A DNA stretch of 10,399 nucleotides, from assembly GCA_963814915.1 (NCBI GenBank), contig CAWFEI010000003.1:1-10399 (forward strand), written 5' to 3'. The notes under the pieces were generated by a model. It was not told the origin of the DNA, did not search any database, and was given only the letters and a program-made list of their open reading frames with translations. Made by a program: the position numbers and the translations under genes. Below are positions 5,696 through 10,399 of this stretch, piece after piece (position 1 is the stretch's first letter; each line of letters starts with the position of its first letter). The DNA comes from VRUE01 sp963814915. Its GTDB lineage: Bacteria; Actinomycetota; Thermoleophilia; Solirubrobacterales; 70-9.

Positions 5696-7953
5696 TTGAC
5701 GGTCGTTTTCGCCCTTTTCCGTTTGCGAGTCGCGGTGTCGGCTTTGCTCGCCTTTTTCGCGGCTTTGCCTTTCTTGTCCGGCGGCGGCTTCTTTTCCATC
5801 TCCGCTTTCGCCGCTTTCGCCGCTTCGCGTTCGGCGCGGCGTTTCTTCATCTCCTGCATCGACTCGCAGTCGTCGTTGAGGCAGAGGTTCCAGGGGCGGC
5901 CGCGGAAGGGGACGACTTTGAGCCGCGGCGTCTCGCCGCAGACCGAGCAGCGGTCTTCGAGTTTGAAGACGTCGCCGCGCTGCGGCAGCGGGAAGGTCTG
6001 GTCGCAGGACTCGGGATCGTCGAGCACCCAGCCCGAGCAGCCGACGAAGCGTTTGCCCGATTTTTTCGCGCGGATGATCCGCAGCATGTTGGGCGAGCCG
6101 TCCTCCTTTTTGCGCCCGGCCTCCTCGCAGACCTTGCAGGGGCCGAGGATGCGATCCTCGTCCATCCCTTTCCAGATCACCTTGGCGAGGTCTTCGCGGC
6201 TGCCGTCGATCTCGGTCCAGGTCTTGTGCAGCAGGTCGCGGCTCTCGCCGACGACGGTGCCCTTGGTCATCTCACCGGCGGCGATGCGGTCCATCTCGGC
6301 CTCGAGCTGGGCGGTCATCTCCGACGTGGCCATCGCCGGGACGTAGTTCTTGAAGGCCTCGTAGAGGGCGATGCCGGTCTCCGAGGGGACCGGCGGGTTG
6401 GCGTAGACGTAGCCGCGATCGAAGAGCTTCTGGATGATGTCGGCGCGGGTCGCTTTCGTGCCCAGGCCGCGCTCCTCCATCATCTCGATCAGTTTGGCCT
6501 GGGAGATCCGCCCCGGTGGCTGGGTCTCCTTGTCGACGATCCAGGGCGCGCCCTCGAGGGCGAGGCTCTGGCCCTCCTGCAGCGCCGGGATCTCCTCGTC
6601 GGAGGAGCGGGCGTAGGTGTAGATCCCCGCGTAGCCGGGGTCGACGACGACCGAGCCGCGCACGAAGTAGGTCTCCGAGCCGGCCTCGATGTCGGCCCGG
6701 GTCGACTCGGTGACCATCGGCGGGCTGAAGGTGGCGAGGAAGCGGCGCACGACCAGTTCGTAGACGCGCTTCTTGGAGCCGTCGAGGGCGTTCGGGTGGA
6801 TTGCCTGGGTCGGGTAGATCGGCGGGTGGTCGGTGGTCTCTTTTTTGCCCCGCGTCGGGGTCAGCTGCGGCTGGTCGAGCAGGCCCGCCGCGGCGGAGAA
6901 CTCCTTGACCCTGACCAGCGAGGAGACCAGCTCGCGCAGCGGCAGCGAGGACGGGTAGACCGTGTTGTCCGTACGCGGGTAGGAGATGAAGCCGTCCATA
7001 TAGAGGTCCTCGGCGATGCGCATCGCGCTCGCGGGCGTGATGCCGAGGCGGCTGGAGGCGTCGGTGCTGAAGGCGGTCGTGTTGTAGGGGGTCGGCGGCT
7101 TGCGCGTGTTCTTGCGCGCCGTGACCGACTTGACCGTGCCCGGGCCGGAGGTGCCGGCGAAGGCGGCGTCGGCCTCGGCTTTGTCCCAGAATTTGTCGAC
7201 GCTGTGGTGCGTCTCGAAGGTCCCGTCGGGATGCTCGAACTTGGCGAACAGCTCCCAGAAGGGTTTGGCGACGTGGGCGCGGCGTTCCATCTCTCGCTCG
7301 ACGATCAGCCCCAGGGTGGGGCTCTGCACGCGGCCGACCGAGAGGAAGTTGGAGCCGAAGCGGCGGCTGGCGAGCGAGACGGCGCGGGTCAGGGTCGCGC
7401 CCCAGAGCAGGTCGATGTCCTGGCGGGCGGCGCCGGCGTTGGCCAGCGGGTAGGAGAGCTCGTCCAGCTCGTCGAAGGCGCGCTCGATCTCGTCTTTGGT
7501 CAGCGCCGAGTAGCGGGCGCGCTTGATCCGCAGCGTGCCGTCGGCGGTGCCCTCGCGTGAGCCCAGATTCGGGTTCGCGTCGAGCATCTCCTCGAGCGCC
7601 TCGAGGCCGATCAACTCGCCCTCGCGGTCGAAGTCGGTCGCGATCACCAGCTCGTCGGCCTCTTTGGCCACCTTTTTGATCGCTTTGACGACGTTTTTGT
7701 CGGTCGGCTGCTTGATCAACTCGGCGTCGATCAGGTCGTGCAGGTCGGTCTTCTGCCAGTTCGAGTAGCCCTCCGGGAAGGCCGGCCCGAGCACGTGGCC
7801 CTTCAGCCCGATCGTCATCTGCTCGACGCCGTCCGCGTCGGTCCAGGTGTAGAAGGGGACTTTGAAGGTTTTGTCCGCCTTCGCCTCGTTGCGGCCGAGG
7901 ATGTCGGCGATCTTCTTCGCGCTGTTGTTCTTCTCGGTGACGATCAGCCTCAT
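5692..7953 (-). CDS. topA: type IA DNA topoisomerase I, archaeal-type
   Basis: 753-aa enzyme that relaxes negative supercoils through a transient 5'-phosphotyrosine single-strand break. The TOPRIM domain opens MRLIVTEKNNSAKKIADILG and holds the metal-binding ATDFDREGE (105-112 region, with Asp107, Asp109, Glu111). GRVQSPTLGL (207-216) and the catalytic Tyr325 in YMDGFISYPRTD are intact, as are DHPPIYPTQAI (375-385) and GLGTKATRADII (496-507). Two C-terminal zinc ribbons follow: Cys606/609/639/650 and Cys669/672/691/696. A Lys/Arg/Ala-rich tail covers 701-753. The N-terminus (TEK rather than VESPAKA, and GLKGHVLGPAFPEGYSNW) resembles archaeal topoisomerase I more than the bacterial TopA usual at this locus. 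The frame is open for another 102 codons upstream, but conserved sequence starts at the ATG at 7953; the upstream part is antisense to the epimerase. No SD is seen, so a leaderless message is possible. Confidence 0.95.
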   Translation of the reverse strand: MRLIVTEKNNSAKKIADILGRNEAKADKTFKVPFYTWTDADGVEQMTIGLKGHVLGPAFPEGYSNWQKTDLHDLIDAELIKQPTDKNVVKAIKKVAKEADELVIATDFDREGELIGLEALEEMLDANPNLGSREGTADGTLRIKRARYSALTKDEIERAFDELDELSYPLANAGAARQDIDLLWGATLTRAVSLASRRFGSNFLSVGRVQSPTLGLIVEREMERRAHVAKPFWELFAKFEHPDGTFETHHSVDKFWDKAEADAAFAGTSGPGTVKSVTARKNTRKPPTPYNTTAFSTDASSRLGITPASAMRIAEDLYMDGFISYPRTDNTVYPSSLPLRELVSSLVRVKEFSAAAGLLDQPQLTPTRGKKETTDHPPIYPTQAIHPNALDGSKKRVYELVVRRFLATFSPPMVTESTRADIEAGSETYFVRGSVVVDPGYAGIYTYARSSDEEIPALQEGQSLALEGAPWIVDKETQPPGRISQAKLIEMMEERGLGTKATRADIIQKLFDRGYVYANPPVPSETGIALYEAFKNYVPAMATSEMTAQLEAEMDRIAAGEMTKGTVVGESRDLLHKTWTEIDGSREDLAKVIWKGMDEDRILGPCKVCEEAGRKKEDGSPNMLRIIRAKKSGKRFVGCSGWVLDDPESCDQTFPLPQRGDVFKLEDRCSVCGETPRLKVVPFRGRPWNLCLNDDCESMQEMKKRRAEREAAKAAKAEMEKKPPPDKKGKAAKKASKADTATRKRKRAKTTVK

Positions 7954-7962
7954 GGGGCGGCG

Positions 7963-7968
7963 AGGGTA
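7963..7968 (-). promoter_or_regulatory. candidate -10 element for topA
   Basis: Minus-strand TACCCT fits the TANNNT pattern of actinobacterial -10 boxes and ends 9 nt before the topA ATG, which would give a leaderless or nearly leaderless mRNA. That would agree with the missing Shine-Dalgarno. No convincing -35 is visible. Confidence 0.35.
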
Positions 7969-8015
7969 GCAGGGGCGTTCGGCGCCCCCTCTCAGCCCCC
8001 GACGGCCTTTGCGCT

Positions 8016-8021
8016 TAGGAT
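8016..8021 (+). promoter_or_regulatory. candidate -10 element for the epimerase gene
   Basis: TAGGAT fits TANNNT and ends 10 nt before the ATG at 8032, again allowing a very short or absent leader. The overlapping AGGA (8017-8020) could instead be a Shine-Dalgarno at a long spacing of 11 nt. No -35 is recognisable. Confidence 0.35.
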
Positions 8022-8031
8022 CGGCGCGCTT

Positions 8032-8964
8032 ATGAGGGCCATGGTCACCGGCGGCGCCGGCTTCATCGGGTCGAACCTGGTCGACGTGCTGCTCGCACGC
8101 GGCGACGAGGTCTCGGTGGTCGACGACCTCTCCACCGGGCGGCTCAGCAACCTCGAGGGGGCGCTGGAGGGGGGCGCCGAGCTGGCCGAGCTCGACATCC
8201 GCGACGGCGGGGCGCTGGGGGCGCTCGTAGCCGCGACCAAGCCGGAGATCGTCTTCCACCTGGCCGCCCAGATCGACGTCCGCCGCTCGCTCGAGGACCC
8301 GGCGTTCGACGCTGCGATCAACGTCGGTGGCACCGCCAACCTGCTGGAGGCGATGCGGGGGGCCGGGTCGCGGCGGATCGTCTTCGTCTCGACCGGGGGG
8401 GCGATCTACGGCGAGGGGGCCGGTAAGGAACTACCGCTCGACGAGGGCGCCCCGATCGAACCATTCTCCGCCTACGGCCAGAGCAAGTTCGCCGCCGAGG
8501 GCTACCTGGCGCTCTACGAACGGCTCTACGGCCTCGCCGGCGTAAGCCTGCGGCTCGGCAACGTCTACGGGCCCCGCCAGGACCCGCTCGGCGAGGCCGG
8601 CGTGATCGCGATCTTCTGCGGCAAGCTGCGCGCGGGGGAACGGCCGACCGTGTTCGGCGACGGCACCCAGACCCGCGACTACATATATGTGGGCGACGTG
8701 GTCGCCGCCGCGCTGGCCGCGGCCGGGTCGGGCGCCAGCGGCCCGATCAACATCGGCAGCGGAATCGAGACCGACGTGCTGACACTCGCCGCGCGGCTCG
8801 CCGAGATCGACGGCAGCGAGAGCTTCGAGCCCGAGTTCGCGCCGCCGCGCGCCGGCGAGGTGCAGCGAATAGCGCTCGACGCCGCCCGCGCCGAGAGCGA
8901 GCTCGGTTGGCGGGCGACGACGGGCGTAGCGGAGGGCCTGCGGCTTACCCTGGAGTCCCTGTAG
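8032..8964 (+). CDS. NAD-dependent epimerase/dehydratase (UDP-glucose 4-epimerase-like, extended SDR)
   Basis: 310-aa extended short-chain dehydrogenase acting on nucleotide sugars, with 4-epimerisation of UDP-hexoses the most likely reaction. The Rossmann signature TGGAGFIGSN is at 6-15, followed by VVDDLSTGR (29-37), the adenine-side DIRD (55-58), FHLAAQIDVRRSLEDP (75-90), active-site FVSTGGAIYG (118-127), and the catalytic YxxxK as Tyr148 and Lys152 in YGQSKFAAE. The substrate half contains LRLGNVYGPRQDP, VFGDGTQTRDYIYVGDV and INIGSG, as usual in GalE-like enzymes. ATG at 8032 is preferred; ATG at 8041 (three codons later) also starts the conserved part. The much longer open frame upstream is antisense to topA. 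It may supply sugars to a glycan pathway, perhaps with the nearby glycosyltransferase (inference). Exact substrate unknown. Confidence 0.93.
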   Translation: MRAMVTGGAGFIGSNLVDVLLARGDEVSVVDDLSTGRLSNLEGALEGGAELAELDIRDGGALGALVAATKPEIVFHLAAQIDVRRSLEDPAFDAAINVGGTANLLEAMRGAGSRRIVFVSTGGAIYGEGAGKELPLDEGAPIEPFSAYGQSKFAAEGYLALYERLYGLAGVSLRLGNVYGPRQDPLGEAGVIAIFCGKLRAGERPTVFGDGTQTRDYIYVGDVVAAALAAAGSGASGPINIGSGIETDVLTLAARLAEIDGSESFEPEFAPPRAGEVQRIALDAARAESELGWRATTGVAEGLRLTLESL

Positions 8965-8988
8965 ACAAGGCCGCCCCCGGACGCGGAA

Positions 8989-9026
8989 GCCAGAGCCTGT
9001 CCATATCTGATTCCTCAGGCTCTGGC
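8989..9026 (+). repeat. perfect 11-bp inverted repeat (hairpin) between epimerase and precorrin-2 dehydrogenase
   Basis: GCCAGAGCCTG at 8989-8999 and its exact reverse complement CAGGCTCTGGC at 9016-9026 flank a 16-nt loop. The stem is GC-rich and stable, but no T-run follows it. It starts 24 nt after the epimerase stop and ends 9 nt before the Shine-Dalgarno of the next gene, so it could end or attenuate epimerase transcription, or regulate translation of the tetrapyrrole gene. Confidence 0.75.
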
Positions 9027-9035
9027 GGGAGCAGA

Positions 9036-9043
9036 GGAGGAGG
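9036..9043 (+). promoter_or_regulatory. Shine-Dalgarno of the precorrin-2 dehydrogenase gene
   Basis: GGAGGAGG, part of a GAGGAGGAGG run, ends 10 nt before GTG 9054 and 16 nt before ATG 9060. It decides the start in favour of GTG 9054 (or ATG 9060) over the internal ATG at 9141, which has no such site. The Cys-rich N-terminus is therefore very likely translated. Confidence 0.7.
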
Positions 9044-9053
9044 CCGCTATTTT

Positions 9054-9812
9054 GTGTCCATGCCCGCCCAGGCCTACGCAGGCAAGGAGTGCGTCTGCCA
9101 GCTCCGCAAGGGGATCTGCGACCAGTCATGCGTGCGCGACATGCTCGAGACGCCCTTCTACATCGCCTGCCTGAAACTGAAGGGGCGGCGCTGTGCGGTG
9201 ATCGGCGGCGGCGACATCGGCCTGGAGAAGGTCGAGGGCCTGCTCGCCTGCGACGCCGACGTCGTCCTGATCGCCCCCGTCGCCCATCCCGAGCTGGAGG
9301 ACCTGGCCGCGGAGGGCTCGATCGAGTGGGAGAAACGCCCCTACGGCGGCGCTGCCGACCTCGAGGGCGTCTTCATGGCAATCGCCTGCACCGACGACAC
9401 CGACGTCAACATCGCCGTCTTCGACGACGCCGAGAGGCGGGCGATGCTGGTCAACATCGTCGACGTGCCGCCGCTGTGCAACTTCATCCTGCCGGCGATC
9501 GTGCGCACCGGCCCGCTGGCGATCGCGATCTCGACCGCGGGCGCCTCCCCCGCGCTGGCCAAGCGGATGAAGCGTGAGATCTCCGAGCTGTTCGGCGAGG
9601 AGTACGCCCGCCTGGCCGTGGTCCTCAACGACGCCCGCGGCTGGGCCAAGGGGACGCTGCCTACCTACCAGGACCGCAAGGAGTTCTTCGAGGGAATCGT
9701 CAACGGCGACCCCGACCCGGTCGAGCTACTGAAAGCGGGCGAAGAGACCCAGGTCCTGGCGCTGATCGAGGCCGCAAAGGAGCGGGCGGCCTCAGCTCTG
9801 GCCGCAGGCTGA
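9054..9812 (+). CDS. precorrin-2 dehydrogenase / sirohydrochlorin ferrochelatase-like protein with Cys-rich N-terminal extension
   Basis: 252-aa protein matching the N-terminal half of CysG and the Met8/SirC family, which oxidises precorrin-2 to sirohydrochlorin with NAD and may insert iron on the way to siroheme. From residue 34 the family pattern is plain: PFYIACLKLKGRRCAVIGGGDIGLEKV (NAD-binding GGGD), AIACTDDTDVN, VNIVDVPPLCNFILPAIVR, whose Asp matches the catalytic Asp104 of E. coli CysG, and AISTAGASPALAKRMK. A helical C-terminal region follows. There is no fused methyltransferase domain. Ahead of the usual start lie about 30 extra residues with Cys13, Cys15, Cys22 and Cys26 (CVCQLRKGICDQSC), which I do not know from this family; Cys39 follows in the domain itself. 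The GTG is chosen by the Shine-Dalgarno; ATG 9060 is the alternative. The 3' end overlaps the marR-type gene by 21 nt on the opposite strand. Confidence 0.9.
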   Translation: MSMPAQAYAGKECVCQLRKGICDQSCVRDMLETPFYIACLKLKGRRCAVIGGGDIGLEKVEGLLACDADVVLIAPVAHPELEDLAAEGSIEWEKRPYGGAADLEGVFMAIACTDDTDVNIAVFDDAERRAMLVNIVDVPPLCNFILPAIVRTGPLAIAISTAGASPALAKRMKREISELFGEEYARLAVVLNDARGWAKGTLPTYQDRKEFFEGIVNGDPDPVELLKAGEETQVLALIEAAKERAASALAAG

Positions 9813-10307
9813 GGAGCGCACCCGCTCGAGCGTCTCGCGCAGGCCGTCCGCCTCGGCGACGCTGAGCTTCGCCGAGAAGGCGCTGCGCAGCTCCTCGATC
9901 ACGACCGGCCGCATCTCGGCCAGCATCTCCTCGCCCGCCGGCAGCAGCGTCGCGTAGCTGACCCGCCGGTCCGTGTCGCAGAAGGCGCGCTCCATCAAAC
10001 CCGCCCTGACCAAGCGGTCGACCAGCTTGGTCAGACCGCCGCGGGTGATGACGAGGGACTCGGCAAGCTCGCCCATCTTCATCCGCCGCTCGGGAGCATC
10101 GGCGACCGTGGCGAGCATCTCGTACCAGGGGAGCGGCGGCAGATCGGCGGTCGCGAGCGCGTCCTGCAGTCGCAGCACGATCGCAGCGTGAGTCCGCGTC
10201 AGCGCCCCCCAAGCGTCGCCATGGGGGCTGCCCGTCGCACGGGGCGCGCCGGACTCGCGGGTTGCCGTTGCCTGAGTTGCCACGGAGACATGATCCCAGA
10301 TGAACAT
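9792..10307 (-). CDS. MarR-family transcriptional regulator
   Basis: 171-aa winged-helix regulator, expected to bind palindromic DNA as a dimer and release it on ligand binding or oxidation. Residues about 32-55 form the first dimerisation helix, LPWYEMLATVADAPERRMKMGELAESL begins the helix-turn-helix, and the recognition helix VITRGGLTKLVDRLVRAGL (86-104) precedes the wing, whose tip is the family-typical DTDRR at 111-115. A long C-terminal helix (140-165) completes the fold. Residues 1-30 are low in conservation, so translation could also begin at GTG 10283; ATG 10307 has only a poor AGG nearby. A palindrome lies 4-22 nt before the ATG, which suggests autoregulation and control of a divergent gene to the right. 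The 3' end overlaps the precorrin-2 dehydrogenase gene by 21 nt. The ligand is unknown. Confidence 0.93.
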   Translation of the reverse strand: MFIWDHVSVATQATATRESGAPRATGSPHGDAWGALTRTHAAIVLRLQDALATADLPPLPWYEMLATVADAPERRMKMGELAESLVITRGGLTKLVDRLVRAGLMERAFCDTDRRVSYATLLPAGEEMLAEMRPVVIEELRSAFSAKLSVAEADGLRETLERVRSSACGQS

Positions 10308-10310
10308 TGC

Positions 10311-10329
10311 CTAGTCAATAGTTGACAAG
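10311..10329. promoter_or_regulatory. candidate MarR operator palindrome
   Basis: CTAGTCAATAGTTGACAAG is a 19-bp palindrome around position 10320. The core GTCAA-TAG-TTGAC is perfect, and the outer CT/AG also pair, with a single A-A mismatch between. It lies between the marR-type start and overlaps the -35 of the rightward promoter. MarR proteins commonly bind such TTGAC-type inverted repeats next to their own gene, so it could repress both directions. Confidence 0.55.
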
Positions 10330-10349
10330 CTAACCAATCTTGCTACGGT
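10322..10349 (+). promoter_or_regulatory. rightward sigma-70-type promoter
   Basis: TTGACA at 10322-10327, a 16-nt spacer, then TACGGT (TANNNT) at 10344-10349. This is the best -35/-10 pair in the window. It points out of the window to the right, away from the marR-type gene, with a start of transcription near 10356. Its -35 is embedded in the palindrome described separately, fitting repression by the adjacent regulator (inference). Confidence 0.5.
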
Positions 10350-10399
10350 TGTTTCCACGGCAAATGTTTATTCGGCAACCACACGGGAAAGGGATACCC
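10350..10399 (+). other. leader of an unseen rightward gene
   Basis: After the promoter the sequence stays relatively AT-rich and then shows AAAGGGA at 10388-10394, a plausible Shine-Dalgarno whose start codon would fall just beyond position 10399. An alternative is ATG at 10364, open to the window edge for 12 codons, but it has no ribosome site and uses codons rare in this genome (ATA, ATT, AAA). No product can be inferred. Confidence 0.35.

Noticed and set aside
6226..7560. 444-codon plus-strand open frame antisense to topA
   Set aside because: It mirrors the conserved topA frame, is dominated by Gly/Val/Arg/Ala/Asp, has no domain pattern and no ribosome site.
7954..8259. 102-codon upstream extension of the TopA frame
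   Set aside because: Type IA topoisomerases begin with the TOPRIM strand MRLIVTEK at 7953. The extension is antisense to the epimerase and its residues are low-complexity complement sequence.
8989..9026. standard Rho-independent terminator
   Set aside because: The stem is strong, but GGGAGCAG follows instead of a T-run, so I list it only as a hairpin of uncertain role.
10264..10283. repeated GTTGCC units near the marR-type start
   Set aside because: They lie in the coding frame as repeated Ala-Thr codons of the N-terminus and are irregularly spaced, so codon repetition explains them.

Overview
The window comes from a high-GC bacterial chromosome. Codon use (third positions almost all G or C), the topA-tmk-holB replication cluster, several GTG starts and mycolate-free actinobacterial-style gene families suggest a deep-branching actinobacterium, perhaps of the Thermoleophilia/Solirubrobacterales type. 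That taxonomic placement is an inference; no rRNA is present. The window is densely coded. No intergenic gap exceeds about 95 bases, and I see no IS element, tRNA, rRNA or CRISPR array.

Layout, left to right. (1) Positions 2802 down to 1, minus strand: a compact five-gene run of sensor kinase, OmpR/PhoB-type response regulator, 65-aa small protein, dodecin-family protein, and a single-domain rhodanese that runs off the left edge. Most junctions overlap by 1-13 nt, so this looks like one transcript. (2) 2844-4039, plus strand: a DPM1-like family 2 glycosyltransferase coupled by a 4-nt overlap to a three-helix DUF2304 membrane protein, a common pair in glycan assembly. (3) 7953 down to 4011, minus strand: topA, tmk and holB, overlapping by 4 nt and 1 nt. 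TopA has an archaeal-type N-terminus, two C4 zinc ribbons and a Lys/Arg/Ala-rich tail. (4) 8032-9812, plus strand: an NAD-dependent sugar nucleotide epimerase, then a precorrin-2 dehydrogenase (siroheme/cobalamin branch) with an unusual Cys-rich N-terminal extension. (5) 10307 down to 9792, minus strand: a MarR-family repressor. (6) The last 92 bases hold a palindromic operator candidate overlapping a good rightward promoter; the gene it would serve begins beyond the window.

The genes are mostly housekeeping, and I do not see a clear new defence or mobile system. The best leads are: an 85-bp quasi-palindrome centred exactly on the overlapping 3' ends of the DUF2304 gene and holB; the four-Cys extension on the precorrin-2 dehydrogenase, with an 11-bp perfect hairpin just upstream of its ribosome binding site; an archaeal-type topoisomerase I inside a typical bacterial replication operon; a dodecin homologue that has lost both flavin-contact residues; and the divergent MarR operator/promoter at the right edge.
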